A stretch of DNA of 64,000 nucleotides, from contig JBHGNT010000015.1 of assembly GCA_043228905.1 (NCBI GenBank), positions 3,782,001 to 3,846,000 on the forward strand. Direction: 5' to 3'. Below the pieces are notes generated by a model. The model ran no database searches and was not told the DNA's origin. It saw only the letters and a program-made list of their open reading frames with translations. Positions 41,265 through 53,893 of this stretch are shown piece by piece. The stretch comes from Azolla caroliniana. Lineage: Eukaryota; Polypodiophyta. The number at the start of each line of letters is the position of its first letter. Within the stretch, counting starts at the first letter, position 1. The position numbers and the translations under genes are program-made.

Positions 41265-41590
41265 CTCCCCCTTAAGCTCAACCTGAGGTAGGGTTGTAGT
41301 GTCAACCTCTGTGGCAGCCGGTTCTTCCAACCGACTTCTCTTGGCGTCGCTTCGCCTTGCTCGCGCTCCTTGTCCGGTTCGGTCCCGTTTGCCGCGACCC
41401 CTTTTGTTCTGCGTGCCTCGACCTTCGGCATGTTTGCTCAATAGGTCCATCTCAGCTCCTTCGCTGCTATGACTCCGGCACTTGCCGATCCGTCGGTTCC
41501 TCCGCGATGGCATCGACTTCCGCTGCGTCCGTGTCTCCTTGGCCTCTCGTTGATCCGACTCATCCGGATCCGTCTGTTAATCCGAATCGG

Positions 41591-44500
41591 CTACTCCGAC
41601 TCATTCCAGCTCTTGTCCGAATCGGTATCCTCCGATTCGATTTTCAGCTTCAGGCCTCTCACCACATCGGACCACGTCCGAGTCTTGGCCTTCTCCGTGC
41701 TTCCCTTGGCTTCTTCAGCCGGTTCACCGAAGTCGAATTCTTCATTCGACTCTGCATCATGGCCATTACGATCATGATGACCTCCGCATAGCATGCACTT
41801 CTCTTCCTGAGTGTACACTTCTTCCTCACAACCGCTCACTCTGACCTGTTTGGATGTGCCGACTTCCTTCGTCGACTCTGCTTCTTTTTTCTTCTTGTCT
41901 CCACCTCTACCGGTCCTTCTCTTACCTACGGGTTCAACAGTTTTTTTGCCTTTGTCCGTTTCGGTAGTGTCTTTGCCCTTGCGTCTCCCCCTCAAGTGCG
42001 GCACATCAAGATGCTGAACACCAAGCATTTCAGTAAAGTGCTGCAACTTGTCTGACCCGAGCGGCTTGGTGAAGATGTCGGCAACTTGCCGATCCGTGTG
42101 AACATACCGTAGTTCAACTTCACCACTCAGGACCCGCTCACGCACGAAGTGATAATGCACTTCTATGTGCTTTGTGCGAGCATGGAACACAGGGTTCTTG
42201 GCGAGCTGCATGCTGCTGAGGTTATCGCAGTAGATCAGGATCGGGGTCGGTACCTCGATCCGCAGGTCTTGCAGTAGTCGCCGAAGCCAAATGGCTTCGC
42301 AGGTGGCAACGATCGCTCCCTGGTATTCAGCCTCAGTGCTGGATAGAGCCACTGTTGGTTGCTTATTGCTGCTCCACGCAACAGCCGCGCTCCCAAGAGA
42401 AAACATAAAGTCGGAAGTTGAGCGACGATCCGTTGCATCACCAGCCCAGTCGGCTTCTGCATGAATTGGCTTACCACTTCGACCAGATAGCTAATGTCGA
42501 GTCGGGTGATGGTCAAGTTGATCGGGCTTCCGACTATTTGTCTGAACCATTTCTCATCGTAGGTTGGTCCGGAGTTGGGACAGATCTTCTGATTCCGGTC
42601 CAGGGGTGTGGAGACAGGTCGGCATTCCGTCATGCCGAACTTGTACAGTATATTCAACACATAATGGCGTTGAGAAAGCAATATGCCGTCGGGGGTGTGG
42701 ATCACCTCGATCTCCAAAAAATAATGAAGGTCCCCCAAGTCCTTCATATCGAATGCGTCCGACAACTGGGACTTGACGCGGTTGATTTCCGGAAAACCTG
42801 GGCCAGTGATGACTAAATCATCAACATAGAGTAAGATACATACCAGACCGTTTGAGCCTTGATGGATGAACAGGGAAGAGTCCGACTTAGAGGCAACAAA
42901 CCCCATCTTTCGCAACCGGTGTGTGATCTTAGCCTTCCAAGCACGGGGGGCTTGCTTCAAGCCGTACAACGACTTCCTTAGCCGGCATACCGCGGACTTG
43001 TTCACCTCCGACTTAAATCTGGGGGGCTGAGTCATAAAGACTTCTTCTTCAAGATCTCCTTGAAGGAAGGCATTCTTCACATCCATCTGATGAAGATGTC
43101 ACCCCCTTGCCGCAACAACCGCCAGTACCACACGAACCGTTGTCATCTTCGCTATAGGAGCGAAGGTCTCGTCGTAGTCGATTCCATGGGTCTGCGCATA
43201 TCCCTTCGCCACTAACCGGGCCTTGTACCGGTTAACTGTACCGTCGGCATTGTACTTTACCTTGTACACCCACTTGCATCCGATCGGTTTACAGTGACGG
43301 GGAGGGTCAAACAGGTCCCAAGTTCCGTTGGCATCCAGTGCCTGCATTTCTTCCTCCATAGCGGCATGCCAATTTGCGTCCTTTTGCCGCTTCTGCGTAG
43401 CTCTCCGGCTCACGCACTTCCGCGACCTTGGTCATGTACGCATAATGATGCGCCATGTACTCGTTATACCCGTACCGTTTAACGGGATCCTTCTGGCGGG
43501 TGGACCGGCGTAACTCACCGTTACCCGGTATGAGACCCTTCTTGGCCGGTTCGGTCTTCGTTCCCGAAGATCTACCTATGTCCTTGCCGAAGTCAGATAC
43601 GCACCGATCCGACTCATCATTGCCGGTCTCGAATTCCGGCATCTTCTGCTTCCCTTTCTCTTTGCGTGTGAACCGTCTCCTCGGTTCCTTGCGCGGGGAG
43701 AGCACGACAGAGTCTCCACTACTTGTCGTCTCATCATCCGACTGGTTGGACTGATCCAGTCTCTCATTCGGTCCGCTTAACCGGAACGATTCCGGACTCT
43801 CATCTTGAGTCCCGGCTTCATCTTTCTCTACTTGGGCTGGTTCGGGCTCACTAGCCCCATCCTCCGACATCGGGTCGGGATCAGAAGTCGGAGTCAGTAA
43901 GGAATACCACGATGCCGATTCATCAAACTCGACATCTCGACTGACTCGGACCTGCTTCGTCCGGGGGTTATAACACTTATACCCCTTTTGCTCTTGAGCA
44001 TAGCCGACTAGGATGCATTTTTCCGATTTTGCATCCAGCTTTCTCCGCTTCTCATCCGGCACATGTACATAGGCTATGTTGCCGAATATCTGGAGGTGTC
44101 TCAAATTCGGCTTGCGCCCGAAATACAGCTCGTGAGCTGACACCTTGTCCCCGATCCGGTTCTGGATGTAAACGACCGTTTGGACCGCCTCTGCCCAGTA
44201 GAACTTGGGCATTCTCTTTTCTCCAGCATTGCCCTAGCCGCATCAATCAGCGACCGATTCTTCCTTTCGGCCACACCGTTCTGTTGCGGTGTGTATCTGC
44301 AGCTGAATTCTCGCCGAATTCCTTTTTGTTGCAGATAGCTGTTGAATTGGCCTGAAAAGTACTCTTTTTCGCCATCCGACCGTAGGCATTTGATCTTCCT
44401 CTCCAATTCCCGTTCCACCATCTTCTGGAGGCTCCGGAAACACTCGAAGACTTCGCTCTTCCGCTCAATGAGGTAGATCCACATATGCCGTGTGTAGTCG

Positions 44501-46338
44501 TTGATGAAGGAGACGAAATATCGACTCCCGCCAATGCTAACATTTTGTGACGGTCCCCACATATCCGAATGGATAAGATCGAGCTTGTTACGACTTCAAT
44601 TTCTTTCGGTGGGGAATGGAAGCCAGTGTTGCTTCCCGAGTTGGCAGGCTTCACAAATCTGGGCTCTCCGGCCGCTAAACTTCGGCAAACCGAAAACGAC
44701 TTGTTCCGTTTGCAGGTCTTGAAGCCTCTAGTAGTTGACGTGGCCGATCCGCTTGTGCCACAAGTCGATATCCGACTCGACCTTCTGTCCTTTGGCGAAC
44801 AATGCGGTGCCGACGTCATTGGTGTTGAGGATAAACATCCTCCCATCTCTGCACCCTTGCGCATAACTTCGCCCTCATCCTCAATGAAGCACCCGAGGTG
44901 CGTAAACTGCACCTGCATCCCCTGGTCGACGATCTGTCCGACCGACACCAGGTTCTTCGTGATCATCGGAACATGTAATACATTCATCAGCTTACCCCTT
45001 TGTCCGACGTGGCTCAAAGGGACTTCTCCGACGTGCACGATCGGGTGGGGAGTGTCGTCTCCGGTTTCGACAACTCCCGGTTGATCCGGCTTCTCCAAAA
45101 AGGAGAACCACTTCCCGTGGCTCGTCATGTTGTTCGACAACGTACCACACTTCCTCCGATTTGGAAGTGGTCTTCTTCATTGAGTTTGCCTTGTGCTTCA
45201 TCACCAAGGCTAGCCCCTTATCGTTCTTGGATCCTTACGATCCGTTTGCGTAGTGCGAGCTTTGCCGGCCTTCCTTACCAGTTTTGCCGGATTCGGATTT
45301 GTTCGAATCGGCATGCTTTCTCCAGCACTCGCTTTCCTTGTGGCCCTTTTTGCCACAGTACCAACATTCCGTAGCGGGTTTGTCTTGCCGACCTCCGGCA
45401 CCACCTTGACTCCCCCTACTTGTGGAAGTCTCGGAACTGCTGTCGGCACGCTCACTGTGCCTTCGTTCCTGCTCTTGCCGACCGCCTCCATTGCGTGCCG
45501 ACCTGCCTCGTCCACCACGCCCGCGGGACCGATTCTCTCCCGTGTACAACATCCGGCTGTCTGGGGATGCACTAGTAGATGCACCGACGTGGTTCTCCTC
45601 TACAAGGAGCATCGACTGTAAGTCAAAAAATGAGGGCGTATTCTCCCTTGTACAAACGGCAGTCCGGAAAGCTCCGAACTTGGACGCCAGGCCTCCAAGA
45701 CAGACCTACACCATCTCGTCTTCCTCTACGGTGACGTTAATAGAGGCAAGCGAGTCATAGATCCCTTTGATCCGGTCTGTGTAATCTGCCACCGACATGT
45801 TCTTCTGTCGAACATTGCTAAAAAATGAGGGCGTATTCTCCCTTGTACAAACCGCAGTCCGGAAAGCTCCGAACTTGGACGCCAGGCCTCCAAGACAGAC
45901 CTACACCATCTCGTCTTCCTCTACGGTGACGTTAATAGAGGCAAGCGAGTCACAGATCCCTTTGATCTGGTCTGTGTAATCTGCCACCGACATGTTCTTC
46001 TGTCGAACATTGCTCAATTCTTGTCTGAGTTGCAGCTTCCGGGCAGTGGTGCTTGCGGCGAAGACCTTTTTCAAGTTTCCCCAAGCATCCTTCGGTGTCT
46101 TGGCGTCACGGATATGGCTGAGCAGCTGGTCACCGACAGTGGACACGAAGCAGTACCTCACCCTGCTTGCCGCCTGTTCCCACACTGGGAAGTCCTTGTG
46201 TGTCGTCTCCGGTGCTGAGTCGTTCACTCCGTCGACATAACTCTAGTAGCCATGCCCAAGCAGGTACTAGTGCATCTTGTATGACCAAGATGCGTAGTTG
46301 GTTCTGTCGAGCTTCTCCACCGGGAGCAACGTAGCCAT
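41591..46338 (-). pseudogene. Copia-C gag-pol, broken
   Basis: Minus strand: gag starts at 46338 (MATLLPVEKLDRTNYASWSY) and meets an early TAG soon after. A 195-bp tandem duplication lies in gag (45625-46015). Zinc knuckle CWYCGKKGHKESEC is near 45350. Protease region, GAG-pre-integrase and integrase (RYFVSFINDYTRHMWIYLIE near 44500) follow, then RT (KWVYKVKYNADGTVNRYK near 43250; LYVDDLVITGPG near 42810) and RNase H (STEAEYQGA near 42330; KHIEVHYHFVRE). After RNase H a charged tail of about 130 residues contains KAKTRTWSDVVRGLK and a CMLCGGHHDRNGH segment. Several frameshifts separate the pieces. Confidence 0.88.
45625..46015. repeat. 195-bp tandem duplication in Copia-C gag
   Basis: The block starting tgagggcgtattctcccttg at 45631 recurs at 45826 and extends back to the gag phrase for the VADYTDQIKG region. 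The copies are nearly identical. Copia-B at the same place (53270-53460) has only one copy. Confidence 0.9.
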
Positions 46339-46432
46339 ACCTCAGTCCATTTCTCCTTTTGTGTCTGTTTTCCGATCTGTTAGGGTTTCCTTCACAAGCG
46401 TAGATGTCTGCAACAGAGGTTCTCAACCCACG

Positions 46433-46445
46433 CGCTCTAATACCA
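46433..46445 (-). promoter_or_regulatory. Primer-binding site of Copia-C
   Basis: On the minus strand TGGTATTAGAGCG directly follows the LTR end, matching the 3' end of initiator tRNA-Met with one or two changes. Confidence 0.8.
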
Positions 46446-46508
46446 TGTGAAAGATTGCTTGCGGAAGCATTAGAAAGAACAATACACAAAGAGAGAGAGA
46501 GAGTACGC

Positions 46509-46539
<31 letters not shown>

Positions 46540-46877
46540 CAGGACACACTATTCTTCAAAATTATATGAATACTCTGTGCTCTCTGTGTAGAACGCGCTC
46601 ATCAGCGCTATTTATACAAGTCCACACAGGGCTATTAGAAGTACGGTGTACTTCAATGCTCACACGAGCATCTGACACTAACTACGAGACTATAATTGCA
46701 TAGTAGTCTAATCTATACTAGGCTTCCAGTTACGGATTGGATCCGGCATACCGGCTCCCCAACTCACCGGTCCTTACTGCTTACCGGCTCGGTTGCTCAC
46801 CGGCATACCGATTCATCTCGCTTATCGGCTCAGGCTTATTCAGCCGATCCGGCTCCGGTTGAGCTTGCTGCTCAACA
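46446..46877 (-). repeat. 5' LTR of Copia-C
   Basis: 432 bp partner of 40801-41264, flanked by GACAG on the outside and the primer-binding site on the inside. Confidence 0.92.
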
Positions 46878-47852
46878 GACAGTTTACCGCGATATGCCCT
46901 GGTCCACCGCAATAAAGACATAGTCGGTTTGCTTGGCGTCGTTGCTTTTCTTCTTCCAATAGCGGTCCACGACGACGTGTGGTGTCAATTTCCATCGGAG
47001 TTGGATTACTTACTAGAGGCGCATTATATGACTCCCTCGGAAAAGGTTTCGCTGCCACTAAGGTGTAGGTAGCCTCTTATCTTGCCTTCGGAATCTGGAA
47101 TTGTCGTTCCGAACGTCGTTCGAAGAGTCGGTTGTCGCATCTCACCGCGCGACTGATTGCTTCTGTTAATGACTTTGACTCTTCGGGGAAGGTCAAGAGT
47201 AAATCCTTGACATCATTGCGTAAACCATAACGAAATTGCTCCATCAATGTGTGATCATCCCAAGGGATATGGGCAGCGAGTAGGCGGAAATCTGCAACGT
47301 ATGCGGAGGCTGGACGGTCACCTTGGCGTACTCGCCGGATTTTGTTGATTGTAGTCCTTATGCTGTCAGTATCTCCAAACTGACCTTAAACTCACTTATA
47401 AATTCTTCAAAACTGTTTAGTAATGGAGATTCCTTTTCCAACACTGTAGCAAACCATGCTAACGCTGAGCCACTAAGGAGAGTGCCTACTAGTCCCACTC
47501 GTGATGCATCGGTGAGATATCGAGAAGGATGCATTTGTATCACTAAACGTATCTGATTCAAAAACCCTCTAAACTGTGATCGGGTCCCATCAAATTTTGC
47601 AGGAAGACCGATCTTGGGTTCTTTGTGAATCCCTTGAGTGCTTGATCCTTGTTGTTGTAATGATACGATAATCGCTTCGAGTTGTTGTACACGTAACGTC
47701 AGCTCCCCATGTTGTTGTTATTTTTCCAACGCTATTTGTTGAAGATCCCCCAACAAACGATGATTTTCTTGTTCTAGTGCTACAAATTTCTCTTTTAAGC
47801 ATTGGAGCTCCGAGAAAACAGATTGGTATTCTTGAGCGCTAGCAGTTTCCAT
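46878..47852 (-). pseudogene. Chromovirus gag
   Basis: Starts near 47852 (METASAQEYQSVFSELQ). Conserved gag phrases QFRGFLNQIRLVIQMHPSRY and GSALAWFATVLE lie near 47380-47560, and the zinc knuckle [14 protein letters not shown] near 46910. A stop lies in the leader region (LEK* near 47720). Copia-C interrupts it just after the knuckle; the gag tail resumes below 40800. Confidence 0.85.
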
Positions 47853-47939
47853 TTTACTAGGGAGGATAAGAGGATTAGTAAGAAGATAAAAGGAAGAAAA
47901 GGAAGATACGGAAGGAAGAACGGCAAAATCAGTTCAAAT

Positions 47940-48374
47940 TGTCAGGAACAGTATTAAGACAGAGAAGGAATTAGTACTAAAAAAAGTATTAGTACTAAGA
48001 GAGGTGAAGGACTCTCGAGAGAAGGAAAGAGTGAGTGAGAGGGAGGGAGGGAGGGAGAGAGAGAGAGAGAGAGTGTGATGATAAGAAAAGATATATATTA
48101 TGTGAAGAGAATGTACAGTAGTAGCTAGGAGGCTTAAGACTGGCGTTGAACCGATTTGGTTCGAAATAATGCCTTGTGCCTCCTTTTATAGTGTTCTGAG
48201 GAATACTCCTGAAGTTTCTAGAATGTTCCAAAGAAATCTGGAATATACATCAATTTTCTATAATAAAACATAAATGAAAATAATATTTTATGTATTACAA
48301 TGTATGGTCTAATGGTCAAGAGCTCGACCCATGTAGCAAAAGGTCATGGGTTCGAGTCTTGCCATATCATGACA
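47940..48374 (-). repeat. 5' LTR of the chromovirus
   Basis: 435 bp partner of 36633-37065, with few differences (for example AGTATTAAG for AGTACTAAG, a longer GA run, and ATGACA for ATTACA at the end). A primer-binding site next to it is not obvious. Confidence 0.92.
48300..48371 (+). other. tRNA-like block in chromovirus LTR (right copy)
   Basis: Second copy of the A-box/B-box block: TATGGTCTAATGGTCAAGAG and GGTTCGAGTCTTGCCATA. One base of the B-box end differs from the left copy. Confidence 0.6.
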
Positions 48375-51300
48375 CTTCTGGCGTCACTCCGCCTCGCTCG
48401 CGCTCCTCATCCGGTCCGGTCCCGTTTGCCGTGACTCTTTTGATTCTGCGCACCTCGACCTCCTTGGTCGGCTTGTCTGCTCAACATGCCCAATTCAGCT
48501 CCCTCGCTACTCTGACTTTGGTGCTTGCCGATTCGTCGATTCTTTTGTGTTGGCGTCGACTTTCGCTGCCTTGAATTGATCCGGTTCTTTTGAATCTGTC
48601 AGTTGAACCGAATCAGTTGTCTTCGATTTGTTGCAACTCTTGTCCGAATCGGTCGCTCCCGATTTGTCTTCCGGTTCCAAGCCCTTCACCACATCGGACC
48701 ATGTCCGGGTCTTGGCCTTCTTCATTTGGTCGACTCTATCCTTTTTTACTCTGCCACCGCTGCCGCTTGTTCCGACTTGTTCGGATATGTCAACTTCCTT
48801 TGTTGACTCGGCTCCTTTCTTGTTCTTGTCTCTCCCTTTGTCGGTTCTTCCCTCACCGGCGCAATCAACAGTTTCTTTGCCTTTGCACATTCCGGTGTCT
48901 TTGCCCGTTCTCCCCCTCAAGTGTGGCACGTCGAGATGCTGAACACCAAGCATTTCGGTGAAGTGCTGCAACTTGTCCGATCCAAGCGGTTTGGTGAAGA
49001 TGTCGACAACTTGCCGATCCGTATGAACATACCGAAGTTCGACTTCACCGCTCCGGACATGCTCACGCACGAAGTGGTAGTGCACTTCTATGTGCTTTGT
49101 ACGAGCATGGAATACGGGGTTCTTGGCGAGCTGCATGCGGCTTATGTTGTCGCAGTAGATCAAGATCGGAGTCGACACCTCGATCCGCAGGCCTTGCAGC
49201 AGTCGCCGAAGCCAAATGGCTTTACAAGTGGCAACGGTAGTGCCCCAGTATTCAGCCTCATTGCTCAAAAGGGCCACTGTTGGTTGCTTTTTGCTGCTCC
49301 ACGCAATAGTCGCGCTACCAAGGGAAAACATATAGCTGGAGCTGGATCGGTGATCCGATGCATCGCCGGCCTAGTCAACATCGGTGTAGTTGACTAGCTC
49401 TTCGGTTATACCATGCCGGTCCTTCGTGCTGCTCACATATCGCAAAATTCAATGCGCGCACAGAAGGTGCTCCATGGTCGGCTTCTACATATATTGGCTG
49501 ATCACGCCGACCGGATAACTGATGTCGGGTTGGGTGATTGTCAAATATATAAGGCTTCCGACGATTTGTCGGAACCGCTTCTCATCACAGGCTAGTCCGG
49601 AATCGGGATGGAGCTTCTGGTACCGGTCCAGGGGTGTGGAGATCGGTCGACATTCCGTCATGCCGAACTTGTACAACATATTCAACACATAGTGTCTTTG
49701 TGAGAGCAATATGTCGTCGGGGGTTTGGAACACCTCGATCCTAAGGAAATAGTGAAGGTCCCCTAGGTCCTTCATCTCAGATGCGTCCGACAACTGGGAC
49801 TTGACTCGGCTGATTTCATCGAGTCCGGGTCCGGTGGTGACTAGATCATCAACATATAGCAAGATGCAAACCGGACCGTCCGGACCTTGCCGGATGAACA
49901 ACGAAGAGTTGGACTTGGAGGCCGCAAACCCAATCTTATGCAACTGGTGCGTGATCTTCGCATTCCAAGCTCAAGCGGCTTGCTTCAAGCCATAAAGTGA
50001 CTTCTTCAGCCGGCATATCGCCGACTTGTTCATCTCTGATTGGAAATTGGGGGGTTGGGTCATAAAGACCTCTTCTTCAAGATCGCCTTGAAGAAATGCA
50101 TTCTTCACGTCCATCTGGTGAAGATGCCACCCCCTTGCCGCAACTGGTCACCGACACCACATGAACCGTCGTCATCTTCGCTACTGGAGCGAAGGTCTCA
50201 TCGTAGTCGATTCCGTGGGTTTGTGTGTATCCCTTCGGCACTAACCGGGCCTTGTACCGGTTAACCGAACCGTCGGCATTGTACTTTACCTTGTACACCC
50301 ACTTACATCCGATCGGTTTACAGTGTCGGGGAGGGTCAACTAGGTCCCATGTGTCGTTGGCATCTAGTGCCTGCATTTCTTCCTCCATAGAGGCACGCCA
50401 ATTTGTGTCCTTTGCCACTTCTGCGTAGCTCTCCAGCTCACGCACTTCCACCACTTTGGTCATGTACGCATAGTGATGCGCCATGTACTCATTGTACCCA
50501 TACCACGCCACGGGGTTCTTCAGGCGGGAAGACCGACATAATTTGGTATTACCCGGTTTGGGGCCCTTCTTGACCAGGTCAGACTTCGTTCCCGAACATC
50601 TGCCTTCATCCTTTCCGGAGTTGGATTCGCTCCGATCCGACTCAACGTTGCCGGTTTCGTATTCCGGCATCAGCTTCTTCACCTTCTCTTTGTGCGTGAA
50701 CCATCTCCTCAGTTCCTTGCGCAGGGAGAGCATGGCGGAGTCTTCACTACTCATCGGTTCCTCATCTGACTGGTCATCCCGACTCAGCTGCTCATTTGGT
50801 CCACTTAGCCGGAATGAGGTCGGACTCTCTTCTAGAGTGCCGAAGTCTTCATCTTCTACCTGGACCTCCTCGGGCTCACTAGCCTTATCCTCCAGTATCG
50901 GGCCGGGGTCGGAAGTCGGAGCTGGTAAGGCATACCATGATGCCATCTCATCAAACTTAACATCCCGGCTAACTCGGACCTACTTCGTCCGTGGGTATAA
51001 CACTTATACCCTTTTTGCTCATGCGAGTAACCGACCAGGATGCATTTCTCCGACTTTGCATCAAACTTCCTCCGCTTCTGATCCGGTACATGCACATATG
51101 CTATGCTACCAAATATCCGAAGGTGTCTCAAATTCGGCTTGCACCCGAAATACAGCTCGTGTGTTGACACCTTGTCACCGATCCGGTTTTGGATGTAGAC
51201 GGCCATCCGGACCACCTCAGCCCAGTAGAAATGGGGCATGCTCTTCTCCTCCAGCATTGCCCTTGCCGCGTCGACAATCGATCGGTTCTTCCTTTCAACC

Positions 51301-51999
51301 ACATTGTTTTGCTCCGGTGTGTACCTACAACTGAATTCTCTCCAAATTCCATTCTGCTGCAGCTAACTGTTGAATTGGCCTGAAAAGTATTCTTTCCTGC
51401 CATCCGACCGCAAGCACTTGATCTTCCTCTCCATTTCCCGTTCACCCAAGCTTTGAAGGTTCCGGAAACACTCGAAGACTTTGCTCTTCCTCTCGATGAG
51501 GTAGATCCACGTGTGGCGGCTGTAGTCATCGATGAAGGAGACAAAATACCGACTCCCACCAAGACTAACGTTTTGTGTCGGTCCCCATAGTACATCTGAA
51601 TGGATTAAATCGAGCTTGTTATGGCTCCGGTTTCGATCAGTGGGGAATGGAAGCCGGTGCCGGTGTTGCTTCCCGAGTTGGCAGGCTTCACAAATTTTGG
51701 CAAACCGAAAACAACTTGTTTCGATTGCAGGTCTTGAAGCCTCCGATAATTGACGTGGCCAATCCACTTGTGCCACAGGTCGATGTGCGATTCGACCTTC
51801 TGCCCTTTCGCAAACATAGCGGTGCCGACATCATTAGTGTTGAGGATGAACATCCTTATGTCTCTACGCCCTTGCGCAATTATCCGGCCCTCTTCCTCGA
51901 TGAAGCACCCGAGGTGCGTAAATCGTACTTGCATCCCTTGGTCGACGATTTGTCCAACCGACACCAGGTTCTTTGTGATAGTCGGAACGTGGAATACGT

Positions 52000-52641
52000 T
52001 GTCGTGACGATTTTCGGCTACGGTGTGAAACCGAGTGAGATGAATAAACCAAGGATGTGCAACATTGCACATGCACTTAGCAAATAAACCTAGCCTAGTG
52101 GCACTTGAGTTCATACAGAGGGGTGCAAGCAAGGATTGAACCTTGCACCTCTAAGATACAAGATAATTGCCTTACCACTAGGACAACTATCATATAGTGT
52201 AGATTTTATGTATTTCCTTTTCATATACAAATTATAGACGAAACAACCATAGAAAACCATGTGCACAAAACCATGGTTTTAAACCCATGGTTTGTGCATG
52301 ACATAAGCAAAACCGTGTGCACAAAACCATGGTTTTAGCCCATGGTTATGTGCATGTCACGAGCATGGAAATACCTATAAAAGCCTCTAGTTGGGCTTGT
52401 GTAAGGGGGGCTCAATATGTGATATCACCAACACCATTATCATCAATATAATTATATTTGTCTTTATCTTCTTCATTATTTTCTACTTCTCAAGTGTACA
52501 AGCTTTCTTCTTCTCAAGTGAACAAATTCCGTCTAATCTTACATTGATCGTCATCTCTTCGATAATTCCGCGAACATCCTCCCCAGTCCAAGACCCCGGT
52601 GGTCGCTCGAGTAGCACACGCACGCGCGAATCTTCGCGACA
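52000..52641 (+). mobile_element. Solo LTR inside Copia-B
   Basis: Compared with Copia-A and C, Copia-B has about 640 extra bases here. They start TGTCGTGACGATTTTCGG and end CTTCGCGACA, flanked by ACGT (up to ACGTT) on both sides. A TATA-like CTATAAAAGCC lies at about 52375, fitting a plus-strand LTR promoter. The ends are also partly inverted (GTCGYGA...TCGCGAC). No second copy lies in the window, so it is best read as a solo LTR; a short TIR element is the alternative. Confidence 0.7.
52121..52192 (-). other. tRNA-like segment in the solo LTR (possible SINE)
   Basis: Minus strand: A-box-like TCCTAGTGGTAAG (52171-52183) and B box GGTTCAATCC (52133-52142) at tRNA spacing, with GTGCAAGG/CCTTGC forming a T stem. 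About 80 bp of related sequence follows (to about 52040). It looks like a tRNA-derived SINE head nested in the LTR, or an LTR-borne tRNA-like block. Confidence 0.5.
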
Positions 52642-53880
52642 ACGTTCATCAGCTTCCCCTTTTGTCCTAGATGGCTTAAAGGGACTTCTCCGACATGCAC
52701 AATCGGGTGAGGGGTGTCGTCTCCAGTTTCGACAATCCTCGGTTGTTCCGGTTTCTCCAAAAGGGAGAACCACTCTTCATGGCTCGTCATGTGGTTGGAC
52801 GCTCCGGAATCAACGTACCATACTTCCTCCGATTTGGAAGTAGTCTTCTTCATTGAGTTAGCCTTGTGTTTCATCACGAAGGCTGGACCTTTACTGGTTT
52901 TCCCGTTTCTGGATCCTTCCGATCCTTCCGTGTAGTGCGAGTATTGTCGGTTCTCTCTGCCAGCCTTGCCGGATCCAGATCTGTCCGAATCGGCGCGCTT
53001 CTTCCAACACTCTCTTTCTGTGTGGCCCTTTTTACCACAGTACCAGCATTCCGTGTTAGCCTTTGCTTGCCGGCCTCCAGCGCCGCCTTGACTCCCCCTG
53101 CTTGTGGAGGGTCTGGAACTGCTCTCGGCACGTTCTCTGTGCCTTCGGTCCTACTCTTGCCGGCCACTACCATTGCAAACCGACCTGCCTCGTCCACCAC
53201 GGGTGTCGGTGGGTGCACTTGTTAACGCACCGGCGTGATTCTCCTCTACAAGGAGCATCTACTGTAAGTAAAAAAATGATGGCGTATTCTCCCTTGTACA
53301 TACCGCCGTTCGGAGCGCTCTGAACTTAGATGCTAGGCCCCCAAGACAGATCTGCACCGTCTCATCTTCCTCTACAGTGACGTTGATAGAGGCAAGTGAG
53401 TCACAGATCTCTTTGATTCGGGTCGTGTAATCGGCTACTGACGTGTCCTTCTGTCGGACATTGCTCAACTCCTGTCGGAGTTGCAGCTTCCGAGCCGTAG
53501 TACTTGCCGCGAAAACCTTCTTCAGGTTTCTCCAAGCTTCTTTTGGCATCTTGGCATCTCGGACATGGCTCAGTAGCTGGTCTCCGACACTGGACGCAAA
53601 GTAGTATATCACTATGCTTGCCGCTTGTTCCCACACTGGGAAGTTCTTGTGTGCCGCATCAGGTGTTGTGTCGTTAGCTCTGTCGACATAGCTCCAATAA
53701 CCATGCCCAAGCAGGTACTGGTGCAACTTGTATGACCAAGATGCGTAGTTGGATCTGTCAAGCTTCCCCATCAGGAGCGAGCTAGCCATTCCTCTGTCCA
53801 TCACTTCTCTTTCTGCTCTTATCGGGTCTTAGGGTTTGTCTTCAGATGTTGATGTCGGCTGCAGAGGTTCTCAACCCTCG

Positions 53881-53893
53881 CGCTCTGATACCA
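53881..53893 (-). promoter_or_regulatory. Primer-binding site of Copia-B
   Basis: Minus strand TGGTATCAGAGCG directly abuts the 5' LTR and matches the usual initiator tRNA-Met site of copia elements. Confidence 0.85.

Larger units (their letters stand above)
40801..46877 (-). mobile_element. Copia-C, full length, innermost insertion
   Basis: Minus-strand copia of the same family as A and B, inserted in the chromovirus, with LTRs 40801-41264 and 46446-46877 and a perfect target duplication GACAG (40796-40800, 46878-46882). It is the youngest full-length insertion in the nest by position. Confidence 0.93.
36633..48374 (-). mobile_element. Ty3/gypsy chromovirus, interrupted by Copia-C
   Basis: Minus-strand element with LTRs 36633-37065 and 47940-48374 (TG...CA) and a perfect 5-bp target duplication CTTCT (36628-36632, 48375-48379). 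Domain order gag-PR-RT-RNaseH-INT and a C-terminal chromodomain mark it as a chromovirus. Copia-C sits between its gag and protease at 40801-46877. Confidence 0.93.
48507..53804 (-). pseudogene. Copia-B gag-pol, broken
   Basis: Minus strand: gag starts at 53804 (MMDRGMASSLLMGKLDRSNY) and is open to 53259. Zinc knuckle CWYCGKKGHTEREC is near 53040 and protease VWYVDSGASNHMTS near 52810. A solo LTR splits the region between protease and GAG-pre-integrase. Integrase (HSDVLWGPTQNVSLGGSRYF near 51570; YSRHTWIYLIERK) is followed by RT (KWVYKVKYNADGSVNRYK near 50280; LYVDDLVTTGPG near 49850) and RNase H (YVHTDRQVVDIFTKPLG near 49010). A charged tail with KKAKTRTWSDVVKGLE ends near 48507. Frames are broken at several points. 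Confidence 0.88.

Noticed and set aside
44029-45760. Long plus-strand frames over Copia-C
   Set aside because: Antisense shadows of the GC-rich gag-pol region; the minus strand shows the real copia domains.
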